DNA of 64,000 nucleotides, taken from Prinia subflava (Eukaryota; Chordata; Aves; Passeriformes; Cisticolidae). The notes below the pieces were generated by a model. That model was given only the letters and a program-made list of their open reading frames with translations. It did no database searches and was not told where the DNA came from. This document shows positions 23,901-37,379 of this stretch, piece after piece. Every line of letters starts with the position of its first letter. Within the stretch, counting starts at the first letter, position 1. The position numbers and the translations under genes were made by a program. The stretch is from assembly GCF_021018805.1 (NCBI RefSeq), contig NC_086248.1:95565239-95629238 (forward strand), given 5' to 3'.

Positions 23901-24712
23901 CCTGAGAAAGATTCTGTGTCTGCCTCCTAAGGAGAAAAACAGCCTTCCAAAGGCATCACTCTGCTGTTCTATAAGAAGACAAGAGATTCACAGATTGTGC
24001 CTCTGCAAATACCAAAAGTTTCAAACAGGGCTCCCACAGGGTGTTTTTTTCTGCTCTGTCCTAGCACCTGAAATTGCCTTTTTCTCATGCAAGAGCCACA
24101 AGAAATTCCCTGTGCTGGCTAGCTGCAGGGCTGAGGACTATACATGCAAAGTCTTTGTTTCATTTGGACAGAAGATTCTAAAAATTGATGCAGGCAATTC
24201 TAAAAAGTGATGCAGGCATAAAGCCCATGTGTGTATCAGTCTTCAGCTGGAAGAGAGGCAGCATTCGTATCTCAAATGTTCATATTTTTACACAATCTAC
24301 ATTGTGTTAATGTTAGCTATCTCAACTTAGAATGTCACTGTTACTAGTAATTCTTTATATTTTATCTGAAGAAATTGGTAAACTCAGTAAGGGTTTCACA
24401 CACTGGGCCTGTTCTGTAACAAAAATTCTCTTACTTGTCATGACCCGGGAACAGGAATGGTTGGATGGGGAAAGGAGATGGGCAAGGCTCAGGTGTGTAG
24501 GGAGTGTGCATTAGGGCTGGAGCTGCACGAGATGGAACTGTCAGTGAAGGGAAGGTACTGGGTGGTTCCGTGTTCTCCAGGTGTTTCTGTGCAGATGGAG
24601 TGAGAATGAGCCCTGGTTGTGGAATAGCATCAATTCCCAGTATTCCGCAATAACCTGGCCTGAGGAATGCCACTCTCCCCAGTGGGCCACAGCTCATCAT
24701 ATCGACTTCAGG
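20967..24712 (+). other. MTARC1 3' UTR and downstream non-coding DNA
   Basis: Sequence after the TGA. I find no convincing AATAAA in the first few kilobases, so the 3' end cannot be placed; a variant signal may be used. There are short duplications: CCTCCTTTGGTCCTA twice near 21430-21470, and a 22-bp unit beginning ATTCTAAAAA twice at 24175-24218. No gene is seen. Confidence 0.45.
24175..24218 (+). repeat. 22-bp tandem duplication
   Basis: Two adjacent 22-base copies beginning ATTCTAAAAA and ending GATGCAGGCA differ at one position (ATTG versus AGTG). Confidence 0.9.
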
Positions 24713-25035
24713 AAATCACAGAGTTGGTCAGGCTGGAAGGAGGGCTCATCCCAAAACACAGGGCACAGAATTGTGTCCAGATGGTCCTTGAATATCCCCA
24801 GTGAGGGAGATTCCACACTCTGGTCAATTTGTTCCAGTGCATGGTCTCCTGCACAGTAAAGAAGTTCTTTGTCATATTCAGGTGGAACTTCTGTGCATCA
24901 GCTTCTGCCCATTGCCTCTTGTCCCATTGCTTGGCACCACCAAGAAGAGCCTGGCCCATCCTCTTGATACCCACTTTTGGTTACTTATAGACACTGATAA
25001 AAATCAAACCACAAGTAATTGTAGCCTGAGCTAAA
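24713..25035 (-). mobile_element. CR1 LINE 3' fragment, reverse
   Basis: Reverse orientation: AAATCACAGAGTTGGTCAGG, then GAATATCCCCAGTGAGGGAG, CCACACTCTGGTCAATTTG, CAGTAAAGAAGTTCTTTGTC, CATTGCCTCTTGTCCCATTG and TTATAGACACTGATAAAA follow the reverse complement of the CR1 tail. Confidence 0.9.
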
Positions 25036-26975
25036 CATCAGGTAGAGACTGTCTTCCTCCTGTGCAGAACAAGGACATGGAGCAGCCTATGGTCCATCAC
25101 ACTGAAGAGTTTGGGTGGGAAGCTCTCATTTTTCTGACACTGTAAAGCTAAAGCACCTCTCCTTTGCCCTTGGACTGTTATGCATGAGACACTTAGGCTG
25201 GTTGAAATTCCCCTTTCCTCCAGGAGCAGTATTGCAGGGAACTGTATCTTCTCCAGTGCACAAAATTGTTCTGACAGCTTATCACTGCTTGTTTAACAGC
25301 TGACTGTTCTCACTTTCTTTGGGCACTAGATAATAAGCACAGTGAAACAATTACTGTGCTTCACTGATGTGCTAATGCTCATAGCCTCTTTACTGTTGAG
25401 TTCCAAAAACCAGCTTCATTCACTGTTAATTGAGGTTTGTCTTCAAGAGATTGTGTAGGATGACAGTTCAGCAGTCATAGCAGCCACAATTACTGAGTCA
25501 TGGACTTATTTTCAGCAGATCTACCTACATCATAAGCTAAAAGTGGCAGCTAAATCTCTTTATTTTTTCAAGATTTCACACATAGATGTGTAGCACTAAA
25601 AAAAACCCAAAACAGATGGGTAAGAGTGCAGTGTCCTCTGGCTGTGGGAAACAAAGCAAGACATTAAGTTCAGAGTTGGAAAATACATGCTTCATCTCTT
25701 CATATAGCATGGGCCACAGGGCCAGATTCCTGCATGCTTTGAAAACTGGATTTTTGGCAAAAGATCAAAAGCCACAGTGATAGTTGGACTGCAAGAAGAT
25801 CATAGGAGAGATCAAGAATACCAACAATGTCCTAGATCCTTTCAAACAGAAAGACTTCACTCATTGAAAAATTATGTTCCACTGTGTTTGCAGGTCTGCA
25901 GTTTGGTGGTTCATATTAACTCTCCATTCCTTGTGTTTATTTAAGGTAAAGCAGAATATTGTTCATGCAGTTACTTCAAGGAGCATGAAGATGACATGAC
26001 GTTTAATTTCCCTCAGTTGTCCTTTATTTCTGTTTGATGGACCTAAAGCTGTCCAGTGATGGTTTTCCACATCCTGGGCTGTGTGACTTAGCAGAACTAA
26101 ATCTCTTTCAGTTTGTATTCATGTGCTCAGAAATGTGAGCACAAACATCCTAAGTAGGGGTGCAGGTTACTGTGTAATTAATCCTTGAAGGGAACCAGCA
26201 AGACAAATAGATCCATCACTCTAAACTTAGTTGTAGAAGTCTGGAAACATAGCTCACGTTTTCCGTGGAATTCTGAAGGTATCTTCTCAGCCGTAGAAGT
26301 GGTTTTAGGAAAAGTTTGCATTTCCTTGACATGCAAAGGCACACACTGGAGTCCTTCAAAAGCCAATTCAAATCAGAGCAGCCCTTGGGCACTGGGTCTG
26401 ATGGAGCAGGAGGTCTGCTGCACCTTGCTTGCAGACAACCCTGTGTGTTACTGCTCTCTAGGTGGAGAAACTCTACTGAGCTGTGCCACCCCAACACCTG
26501 TCCAAGTGGTCAGCTGGGATCGCCATCAGAGCAAGACTTTGTTTCTAAGCAGAGTGGCAGTGTTGGCTGTGCGCTCTCAGAGGACCCATTCTGGGAGCAG
26601 CTGTGCTCCAGGAAGCTGCTGGGCCTTACCAGCCCCTGGGAGGATTCTGAGAGCAGATAAAATTTAAACAACTTGCTGGGAGTTCAGTGGCAGTGCTGAT
26701 ACCCTGGCTCAGTTTGTCACCTGAGCTCAGGTTGGCCTTGTGGAATCTCTCTTGGAAAACAGTGGCAGCAGTGCTGACATCAGTGGTGTGCAGCCATGAA
26801 GGGGTAAGCGACATACATGCTTATTTTAGGATTGCCAAGAGCAAAATCTGTTTTCTTTAGTTTAAACATGCAGCTGGAGCTGAGGGAAGTCAGGCAGTGC
26901 AGCAGACTATAGAAAACTGCTATAATAATAATTTAAAAATACTGTGCTTTTCCCCTTTTTTATTCTGTATGGAAC
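25036..26975. other. Intergenic, no gene seen
   Basis: AT-leaning sequence with no supported exon. The longer open frames near 26.2-26.7 kb overlap each other on both strands and have no recognisable domain. Confidence 0.5.
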
Positions 26976-27182
26976 ACAGAATGATTTGGGTTGGAAGGGA
27001 CGTAAAAGAAGGTCTAGTTCCCACCCCCTTCCATGGGCAAGGACACCTTCCACTAGACCAGGCTACTCCACATCCAACCTGGCCTTCAACACTTCCAGGA
27101 ATGGGACATCCACAGCATCCTGGGCATCCCAGATTCTCTGGGCATCCTGTGCCACTGCCTCACTGTCTTTGCAGTAAGAATT
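26976..27182 (-). mobile_element. CR1 LINE 3' fragment, reverse
   Basis: It begins ACACAGAATGATTTGGGTTG and continues with GAAGGGACGTAAAAGAAGG, CACCTTCCACTAGACCAGG, CCAACCTGGCCTTCAACACT and TCTCTGGGCATCCTGTGCCA. This is the reverse complement of the CR1 3' end, starting from the element's 3' terminus. Confidence 0.88.
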
Positions 27183-30100
27183 GCACTTACCAACTGTAGA
27201 GAAACTGGAACTGTGGATGGCATGGCTGGATAGTCTCTGCATGGGGAGCAGAAGAGATGAGCTCCTGCACCTACAGACTTTAGAGTGTGTCTGAAGCCTT
27301 AGTTACTTTGCTTGACCACAAAAATCACTGCAAGTAAAGCCTTTTTTGGGGTTTTTTTGTGGGGTTTTTTTTTTCTGCTTTCCAAATGAAAGTTATCACC
27401 TTATTTGCACAGATATGTTAAAATATGATTTCATTTAATTTAAAACAAACCCAAAAATACTCCCTCCCCCAATAAAGAACTTTCAAACCCTGAAAATCCC
27501 TGTCTCTTTTCTGCTGAGTGTTATGAAAAAGATTCCTGATATCACAGCCCCAAGCAGTAGAAAAGTCACATTGCTGACCAAAAAGTGAGTCCTTCACTTA
27601 ATGCATTTCATCACTCTGAAGTCCTCTGCTAGCATTTCTTTAGAAAAAATGCATTTTCTTAAAAAGCCCTGTCAAGTTTAGCATCCTTACAAGAGCCTTG
27701 GAACACCAATGCTTGTCTTGTGTTCTGCTGACCCTCCTTCAACCTTAAAATAGCTGTTCCTACCCCACTGAACTTTCTGTGTACAGGAAGGCATTTGATG
27801 CCAGCTACATTTGAAGAAAATAAACTATATTTAAAGCTATTAGTCAGTATCACAGATAGTTCCTCCCCTCCCCAATCCCACTGGGATTGTTTGCCCTTTT
27901 TAAATGGAGTAGGTTTGGATAGGGTATATGTCAACTGCATACCTGTTCTGAAGGGGCCTCCCACAGATGCTATTTAGCATATCCTCTGTTAATTAAAGGA
28001 GAGGTCAGTGTATTTTATCTGTTCATCTGGGTGGACCTGTCAAAGTAGATTTGGAGCTGGATTTGAAGACCATTTTAAATTTGTAAATGGTGGATGCATG
28101 CCTGCAGGTGAATCTGAAAGCAACCACACTTGACACTGACCTCATTTATCCTTTTTAAAAAATAGAATTTGATTGTCCATTATTTAAAATAGACTTAATA
28201 TAATTATTTTGGTTTTATTTAAGGTTTATTTGTGGAGAGTCAATGTTTAGTCTGCATGTTCTCCCAAAAATTGCAAAATCTTGAAGTTCACCGCAAAAAA
28301 ATCATACAACACAAATGGATTTTAAAAAGCAATCCAATTCCTTCTCTCCTTTCTCACTTTTTTCCTTGGGTAATGCAATATGGATGTTTTATTTTCCATG
28401 TTAAACTCATAAAGTAGTCAGCTGTTTGTGGTGTATGTGTCTGTATGTATGTATATGCATGCATATATATTTATTGTTGAACATCTAAGAAATCAACCTT
28501 GGTTTCAAAATGGTGTGCCTTGCATTTATACTCAAATACTTTGTTTTGTCAGGTTCCCCAAAGTTGCCCAAACAAATGTCTGAAGGCATCTCAGTGTTAG
28601 CAACATAATCAGTTCTAACCAGTTAGTTTCCATTCCTGATTCCTTACTTTTTCCCATGAGAAAATCATTTTGGGATAGCATGTTTAACTCGTAGAAGGGA
28701 ATGGAAGTTCCATTCCTGCAAAATGTGAAGGTTCCCTGACTTGCTATTCTTGTTTCATGCTCACCACAACCTATTATAGATGCATGCATGGATTTTTCTG
28801 TTTTCTTTCCTGGCAGGTTTCCACTAAAAAAACGAAGGCATTGCTTTTGGTACATCCTCTGGACCAAAAGTCTCCTGGCATCAGTGAAATAAAGCAGGAA
28901 GGTACACAGTGTCCCAGCCCTAGATGAAGTTGTGATAATTAGCTTTTGAAGCTTTAAAAGTTGATTGATTTGTTGTTGGGGTGGTGGGGAATTTGTCTTT
29001 TTTCTTTCCGTTATTTTTCTTGGCTAAGTTTTCTTTCTCCTTTCCTCATCTATGTTTAGTGACTGGAAAATGACCTGGTTTAAGGCACCTTAAAGGAAGT
29101 TTCTTCTACATGTCCAGCCTCAGTGCTTCCTGCTGCATTTTAAGTCCCTCTTTGTCATACAGATGGTGCATCCCTTAGTGCATTTGAGCGCTCAGTCTCC
29201 TTTTCTGCAGACTGAACACATTTCCTAGACCTGCAGTGGCTCTTGGTCCATTTGCCCATGTAGCCATTCAGGGTGTAGTGCAGCCAGATGGGAAGGGGGT
29301 GTTGGGATTGCACTGGGACTCTCTGCTCACCTTAACATGAGGTGAGGTTAGGGAAAGGAAAGGGAGAACAACAACTATCATAATTCAGTAAAAAGGGAAA
29401 CAGTTTGGTTTTTTTGTTTGCCAAAGCCCAGTGAAAAAGGGGTTTGTACTGGATAAGGGTAAGTTCTATTGGGAGCATAGAACCCTCACTGTTCTTCCTG
29501 GTGTTGTTTTACCCCAGTATGTCAGGCAGGTTTCTGGAGAATGTATGATCATAAATGGGGTCCCCTCTTCAAAATGCCAACTCCTGGTACATGGTGAGCT
29601 GTCTGTATCAAAGGGTATTCACCTTTGAGGTGTCCCAGTGGCACCTGTGGGGGTACTGTGCACAGAGGTGATGAGCTGACCCAGCAGCCTCCCCCTGCCC
29701 AAGTGTGTGCATATCTCTACAGCCTGGTAAAAGAAGCCTCTGCGTGCTGGATGGTGCCAGGTGGTGTCCCCAGAGGTACCCAGTGGAACTGGACAGCAGC
29801 CCTGTGTGTGCCAGTGACCAGCTGCAGCCTGCTTTAGCTTTTGCTGTGACCCTTCTGCTGAGGGCTGGCTGCTGGCCTTCACTGGAAAATAATGTTACTT
29901 ATTTGGGTTTTGAAACTCCAGTAAATCTTTTGCTGTCTTTCGCACTGTGCTGGGACATGTGGGGTTTTCCAATGTGAAAGGCTTTCCTACAATGTTGGTT
30001 GTGCCTTACTGTCACAGAAACTTTTGATTAATGCATCACCTGCATGCCAAATATCTACCTCTTGAAGATGATATACTGAGAAAAAAAGAAAGATGCAAAA

Positions 30101-32018
30101 TCAATTTGGGATATAGGATGTCCCAGGCTGATTTAGTTAGAGTGAATTTATTTATGTCCAATCCCACTGGTGTCAGAAGTTCTGCTTTCAATCTTCACCC
30201 CATAAGGAAATTAAGTCTTGGCACTCATCAGTGCTAAGAAATAAATAGGTGACCAAGATTCTCTCTTCACACCTGTCCCAAGTGAAGTTTTGTGCATCAT
30301 TTTTTTCACTTGTTTCATTTGCATATGTGACTGGAACCAGCGTGCCACTGGTATGACTGAATAGCAGGGAGCCTTCCATAAATTGCATGGAACAAGCTCA
30401 CGCCAGGCAGGGACACAAGGGTGACATGAAGGTTTGACATACATCAGCTTCTTGAAAATGCTGTATATGCTGTCAGTCTCTGAGAAGGAATAACTATGCT
30501 AAGCAAAACCTTTCAAGCTGCTCTTTTCTGTTTTGAGATTTTCTCTCAAATTCTGCAACAGGGACAAAACAAGCAGGAAAATGATCACCTGGAAAGGAAA
30601 TCTCTGGGAAGCTTTTGAGGTGGTGTTGGGGTTTAGGAATGATACTCCTCAGTCCAGTGCCCCCACCCCCAAACCACACACTGCTCTCTCACTCCCCCAT
30701 TTTCCCTTTTGTTTTGGCCAAAATTGGGTATTTTTAACAACATTATTTTAACGTCCTTTTGATGGATCAGAACAAATGGAAGATAATACTCTTCATGTAT
30801 TACAAAAAAACCCAGGTGCATTTCCACTACATTTTGGAAGAGCACTGGGGAAATCCCTCCTCTGAGCACTAGGCTGCTATGGTTAAGCCCCAGGCACTGT
30901 CCTGCTTCACACTGCTGCTCAGCAGTGCTGCACCAGCTCTGTGCAAAGGAGTGACACACCTCCTCTGGCGGGTGGTGGAGGGCACCGAGAATCTCCAAGC
31001 CTTCTTACACAAGCTTGTGAAAATATGGTTGAATATTGCTTCTGCAGCCAACAGGAGGAGCAGGAAACTACTTCTGAATCAGAGCCAGGAGTCACTTGTA
31101 AAATACTCCTTTGGTCACCTCGGGAAGGGGTTGCAGCACCCTCAGATGTGTTAATTCACCTGATTCCTTATAAACCCCAAGGGGAATGGATAATCATCCT
31201 TTCTTGGAGAAGAGCAGAGTGAAACATGAGAGGTAAAATGCTTTGATAATGACAATCAGACTGCCAGCATTTTGCAGTCAGAAAGTGGTGGCTCCTGGAG
31301 GGCTGCCAGGCATTTCTCAGAGACAGGCAGGAGCCTGTGTGTGCTATGCGGGGCATGTGCAGTGAGCTGGCAGCATCCAGGAGCCTTTGCCATGCCAGCA
31401 GGCAGACTGCACATTAGCTGGGTCTGGAAGGCCATGGTGGTGCAGGCCAAGGAACTTTGAGCCGGCCAGCCAGGGCTTTGCCAGGCTGAATCCGGAATGG
31501 AGGTAACACTTTAATTCTGCTTGAGGGCTGTCTCTGGTGCTCCACTGTGCTGTGAGGAGCTTGGATTGGTGCTTACAGGGGTGATTATTTTTTATCTTGT
31601 CCTTGGCTTTTTGGGTACAGAGCCTTTAGTTCCTCTTCCTTTGCAGTACAGGCTGTAGTTGTCTCCCTTTCTGAAGCAAGGCCTGGTGATAATCATGTGT
31701 TACCATCACAGGTAGTCAGTGTTGATCCACAGCTGCAGTGGTGCCAAAGCTGCATTTCATCTCTGAGGGGAAGGGCAAAAGGCTTGTTCAGGATTTAATG
31801 TTACCTCCAGAACAGAAACCAGAATGGCTTCTCTGCAGGGCATCCTGTCTCCCTAACTTTACTGCAGCCCAAACAGTCTGCCCTCATAAACAAATAGGAT
31901 TTAAGAGACATGAATGTATGGTAGCCCTCTGTGTATTGCTGAGCAGAGGGCTCGTGCAGGTTAGGCATTAGGAAAACCTTTCTGAGTGATAAAAGGGGAG
32001 TGATAAAATCGTTTATGT
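27183..32018. other. Intergenic, no gene seen
   Basis: No supported gene. AATAAA motifs occur at 27471-27476 and 27819-27824 but are too far from MTARC1 to be assigned. A short GTATGTAT/ATAT-rich microsatellite lies near 28440-28470. A 30-base piece near 31960 resembles CR1 but is too short to call. Confidence 0.45.
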
Positions 32019-32330
32019 TAGGAAAAATTTCTGTAATTGAGTCCAACCTGTGACCAAACATCACCTTGTCAAGCAGACCATGGTACTGAGTGGTACTGAG
32101 TGCCATGTCCAATTGTTTCTTAAATGTCTCCAGGGACAGTGACTCCACTACTTCCTTGGATAATCCATTTCAGTGTTTAACAACTCTTTCTGTGAAGAAA
32201 TCCTTCCTAATGTCCAACCCAAACCTCCCCTGGCACAGCTTGAAGTCATTTCCTTGTGTCTTATTACCTGGGAGAAGAGACCAGGCCCCACTTGGCTGCA
32301 ACCTCCTTTCAGAGAGTTATAGACAGCACC
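32019..32330 (-). mobile_element. CR1 LINE 3' fragment, reverse
   Basis: The segments AATTGAGTCCAACCTGTGAC, ATGTCCAATTGTTTCTTAAA, CCACTACTTCCTTGGATAAT, TCTGTGAAGAAATCCTTCCT, AATGTCCAACCCAAACCTCC and TTGTGTCTTATTACCTGGGA follow the reverse complement of CR1 in order. Confidence 0.9.
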
Positions 32331-32344
32331 TGAGCTTCCTTTTT

Positions 32345-32510
32345 AAGAGAAAGAGAAGGTGGACAAGGCTGTGCAGGTATCAGGAGAGGCTTTGCTGGTG
32401 GAGATTTTTAAGGACAAGTTGGACAAACCTTGTATAACACAGTAATGGATCCTGCCTTAGAGCAGGGATTAAAATTGAATGGTTAGTCACAGTCTTTTCC
32501 ACCCCCTTAT
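32345..32510 (+). mobile_element. Probable decayed CR1-like fragment, forward
   Basis: The piece TTTTAAGGACAAGTTGGACA, TGGATCCTGCCTTAGAGCAG and a CTTTTCCACCCC end resembles a diverged CR1 subfamily tail. It sits next to an oppositely oriented CR1, so one insertion may have landed beside another. Confidence 0.4.
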
Positions 32511-35500
32511 GTGTTGTTTTGGTGTTTTTGTTGGTTGGTTGGGTTTGGGTTTTTTGGGTTTTTTTGTATTGCTGCTTTACTCTATAAATTCCTTCTAGAA
32601 GTGTAAGTGCAGAAAGGTGTTCAAAACATTTTAGCCCATGGGTTCAGGCACTTGCATAATAGATCTGGCATTTAAAATAATTAACAACAAATGCTAATTC
32701 CTGCCTATTGTGCAATAGATAACTTTGCATAGAAAGACCAGGCAGGCTAAAAGAACTCTTGAACTCTCTCTGCACCTTCTGGGAAAAAGAAAACAAAGTA
32801 AACAAAATCTAGGTTGTATGCAATCTGGGCACACTGACAAGCTAAATTGGCCTCACATATCCAGTGAGCACAACAAACCTGTATGGCTTCTCTTCAGTTA
32901 TTATTTATACTTGTCAAAGCTCATAGTGGAATGTGGTGTATTTTTACCCTCAATTTCCACTGGAAATTGCTTTTAGGTGACTTCTTTGTTCCTTTTTTTG
33001 ATTACTGTCACGTTCCGCATTTCAGTAGCTCTGTTTGAATATACATAGCCTTAATCACTGGCCTTTTTTTACTTATGTCCATTATACTGTAAAAGTTAAG
33101 GGTTTGTAAGCCTAAAAAAACATATATCCTGCATCTCCAAGACCAAGAGCTGAAACGGAAAAATCTTTCACCTGAATAAGGTGAGTAAGATTTGATTTGA
33201 GATCTCAGTGTGCTACAGATTATCTTTGTCTTTCCCTTTCTTCAGGGTGTTTTTGTGGAACTGCAGGGGTTTGTCTTGCATTCTTCAGAGCTCTGCTTTA
33301 TTTTTTATGTCTGAGCTGATGAGCCTGATAAATTCGCCACACAGGAGCATCCCTGTTTGCGTTACCATGTTGTTTATATACAAAAATGCAGCACTGGAAG
33401 CAGCACTTCTGCTGTAAGACCTATTCCAGCTGAAGTCTACATCCAAGAAGCCCTGGTCTGCTGCCATGTACCTGCTCATTAGGATGTTTGTAAGGCAAAA
33501 TGAGAACTCTATATATAACAGGCTTCAAAGCAACTAAACTGAACTCTCCATTTTTGATTATCTTACAAAACTCATAAATTTCTTCCAGATAAAAGAATTC
33601 AGCCTGACCTCTCTAGCCTGTCTTAGGACTGTGCATGAACTTTAGGCTCCCATAGTTACAACAAACTGTAGGTTTCCAGGAAAGGGAATCACTAATTTGA
33701 AAGACTGACATCCTTTGCATCCCAAAGGACAGATCCAGCTGAGGATCCTGCACTCATGCCTGAAGGAGATTTGCATTTGGCAACACAGTGTCCTAAATCT
33801 GTGCTAGCTCTACAGTTGTCAGCAAACTGTTCTCCTACTCCTATCCTTTTCCAGATGTTCAAGAAGTAAAGCTGTATTTTACTCTTACTGTCAGCTGTTT
33901 AACAGTGCTGCTGCTTTTTAAATAAATACAAAAATTGGGATCTTAAATCATAGGTAAAGTATAAATACAGTGTAAATCCACGTTTGAATAGAGTTGCTGT
34001 TGCTCACCTGTCAGGGTTCTGTTGCTGTTACTGGAGCTTAGTTCACCTCTGGCCGAATGTTTCAGGGAACTTTGCTCCCCTTGATGTTTAGGTGGTTTGG
34101 TAATACTGGAAAATGCAACTCTTTTGGCTGGGTTCTTGAGAAAGATTCTCTCTCTCTCTCTCATATCCCTTCTGAATTATGTTTTGCATCACATTGACCT
34201 CTGGAGAAATATTACTCATACACAGATCCTGTGACTGGCCAAACTTTATTTATTCTTTCCTCTCATGCCACCAAGTGATATACTGATGTTTGATCTTCAG
34301 ATTTTCTTTACAACATATGCTTACTCTGTCTAATAGAGCAACAGAGCTGAAATTAGTATGAATTATATTTTAGACCATATGTTTTATCTGGTTGGCAGAG
34401 TAAGGAAACAGGAAATATGGCAAAGAAGGCAGTTCTTGTTTACTGTACTTTCTCTAGCAGACCAATGTAACTAGAACTCACTTAGCTTAGATGAGAGGGA
34501 CGGGATGGTTTTGCTTTCCTCTCTGTGCAATTATAGCTTGGACAGTGACCTGAAAAACTTTTGTCAAGGAGAAGGAATGCTGTTAAACAGCTGTTGCAAG
34601 TCACTTAGTCATGAGCACCATTATCTGTATTGTGATAATCTTTATTAATTTGCTTCCCTCACCACATGTTTGCTCTCCTTTTGCTAATCTGTCCTTGTGA
34701 GTTTACCTTGTCTTTACTTGGCAGTGTTTGTGAGGTGATTCCTTGCCCTGGCTCTCTTTCCTAATAACACTCATTGTTTGCTTTCTTAACCTATTTGAAT
34801 TTCATAGAAATAATATTGTCCTGGTATTTTCACCATTGAAAATTAGTTAATATATGGGATCAGTTTTCTAAATAACTCATCAAATGCTATACTATTTAAA
34901 AATAGGATTTTAACTCAGATATTAAAATTCTCATGTTTCATAGTCTCACTTTTTACACTTTTTAGACTTTTTAATGACAGCTTCATTCTTTGATCTGAAT
35001 AAGCAGATCAGACCTTGGTCAAATGAATAGTGTTTCCACTAAGTGTGTGTATTTATAATGTATTTCACATATAAGAGCTCCAACCAACTGAAATGCTGAG
35101 AAGTTTGTTTAAATCAGATTTTTTTTTTTTTATGGTGTCTAGTTACATATGACTTAAGGGTATGGGCTTTCATTTTGATCAGCTCCTGGTCTTTATGTTG
35201 TATGTGTATCTGTATAACTGCATCCCTCAGTTCATGTGTGCAGCCACAAAAAACCTAAACAAAGCAAACCACAATTCTGAGACAAGGGTAACACACTGAA
35301 AAGAAAAAATTATTAAAGGTATGTCTATCAAAGGCAGCAATTACCAGATTCCTTCTACACAGCTTTGTGTATTAGATGGTTAAGTATCTTGAGAAGAAGC
35401 CTGTGATAATAGAGATAATTGTATTGGAAGGGTGGTGATGCACATTTAATCCATCTATTTTCTTGCTGTAGCTGCATGATGGGAATTAGAATGTCCCTAA

Positions 35501-36207
35501 ATTCTCCTGAATTTCCTTTTTGCAGTGTCTAATACAGAAAGGCCAATTCTCTCATTTGCTTTTTGTTTTGGTAATGGTTATCTCTTCATTTATCTGTTAG
35601 TGAAAGTAGACAGGGAGTATTTTATGTGCAGGCACCTATAGCTCACAGGACTGGCATAATCATTTAGAGGAGAGTGGTGGAGTGAAATGGATGAGACTTT
35701 TGTTTAGACAGGGATTCTGTTCCTAGCTCTGCCTGACGTGACCCTGCACAACCTTTCTAAGCCTCCTGTATTTTATCTCTGACATGGGTGGACTGATACT
35801 TGCTTTCCTCATAAAGTAGGAAGATGGAACTGTGCTTAGTAATTATCTATCTGAAGCATCAGTATCATTAGGCATGAGCAGGGGAAGAAGTAAAAACAGG
35901 ACTCCTGGGTCTCCTCCAAGCTTTCCCTGGCTGGTGAGGCACTCCAGCAATCCCAGCTGTTCTTTTGTAAGTGCCAGTTTTACTCAGTTATTTTTATAAA
36001 TGGTGGAGGAGGGACAATGGGTTCAAGAAAAATGCACAGGATGGGTAGGTAAAGTCTCTAGAAATGCTAAAAAAAACACAGGAAAAGTGAGACCCTTCTT
36101 TCCTCACCAAGTGGATCTCACAGCAGTGCCATACCACCTCTTAAATCCTGATGGACTCTCTTCTTGCCAAAATCTGAATTCTTTCTACAAACCCCATAAA
36201 TATTACA
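32511..36207. other. Intergenic, no gene seen
   Basis: AT-rich non-coding DNA. A (TC)8 microsatellite lies at 34147-34162. No supported exon or RNA gene. Confidence 0.5.
34147..34162 (+). repeat. (TC)8 microsatellite
   Basis: Eight perfect TC dinucleotides. Confidence 0.85.
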
Positions 36208-36290
36208 GGCTTTTCAAAGAATCAAAGAAACATTTAAGTTGGAAAAGGTCTTTAAGATCATCGGGTCCAGCCATAAGTCACATTTTTAAA
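36208..36290 (-). mobile_element. Short decayed CR1 3' end, reverse
   Basis: AAGAATCAAAGAAACATTTA, AGTTGGAAAAGGTCTTTAAG and ATCATCGGGTCCAGCC match the reverse complement of the last 80 bases of a CR1 element with substitutions. Confidence 0.6.
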
Positions 36291-37379
36291 ACAGTGTCAT
36301 TTTACTGTCCTTATTTCTAGAAGTCGATGCAGGCCAATATAAAGGGTGACATGTCTCCTAAAATATGCACACATTTTTTGCATTTACTCTGGAAAAGAAC
36401 ATGGAATTAAATTGAGGCTAACTGAACAAGGTAAATACCAAAAGGTCAAGGTAAGAATTTTTTGATTTACTGGTGATTTTGAAAAAACCAAAATCTCCAA
36501 TTCCGTAGTTGCTTTTTTTTTGTATCACAGCATCTTGAGATTTCAGCCTGAACACAATGGGAATGTCAACATGAAAGATATTACTATTTCAAGTCCTTAT
36601 CAGTTTGGTTTAATCTAAAATATTCACAGAGTTCAGATGTAATTTGGTGGAGTCCTATGTATAAACATTTTTCTGCCGTCTGCAGAAATGCAATCTGCAT
36701 TTATCCTAAGCTTCAGTATTCCAAACTGGTTTTAGCATGTAGAGGAAACTAAAAAAAACCCCAACAAACTAACAAACCCAAACAACTTCTTAGTTCCCCT
36801 CAGATTAGCTCGTTTTATGAGCTTGTTTTGAATTTCATTGCACTGTGTTTGTGCCCAGATTTTCCTAGTTACTGTGTGGCAGTTTTCTCTGGTTTGGATG
36901 CATCCTTCATACCAAAAAAGGCAAAAAGAACATAGATTAAAGAGAGCTGAAGGTGTGATATTTAAACCTCTTTAAGTCATACTCATTTGTTGTTGAAATT
37001 TTTTTCAGGCTAACAACTTTGTTAGGGCCTAGAGTAAGCAGTCACTAAGAAATGAGAAAAATGTAGTTCAATCAGAGCAGATTAATTGCATGCATTATTA
37101 CCACAAAGATATATATATATGTATCCTCCATATGCCATGTACAGGAAAGTTTATTTGGGATTTCATGTACTGAATTTGGAGCAAGAGGTCAATTTTCATT
37201 GCTTGAAGGTCCTCTTCCCTGCCCTGGTCTTCCATCTTATCATCCACCCAGCCCTGGGTCTCTGGTATTTTGACACCTGCTGGGTCTCAGGCTGAACCCA
37301 GTTAATTAACCCATATATTGTTGTTTATTTCAATAAAAATACCAGATTACTTACAGAGAAATTAAGCAATCTTTTCAAC
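36291..37379. other. Intergenic, no gene seen
   Basis: AT-rich; nothing recognisable apart from a short (AT)n run near 37110. Confidence 0.5.

Noticed and set aside
31945..32000. Short CR1-like piece (TTAGGCATTAGGAAAACC)
   Set aside because: About 30 bases of similarity is too little to call an element, although it lies next to two real CR1 fragments.
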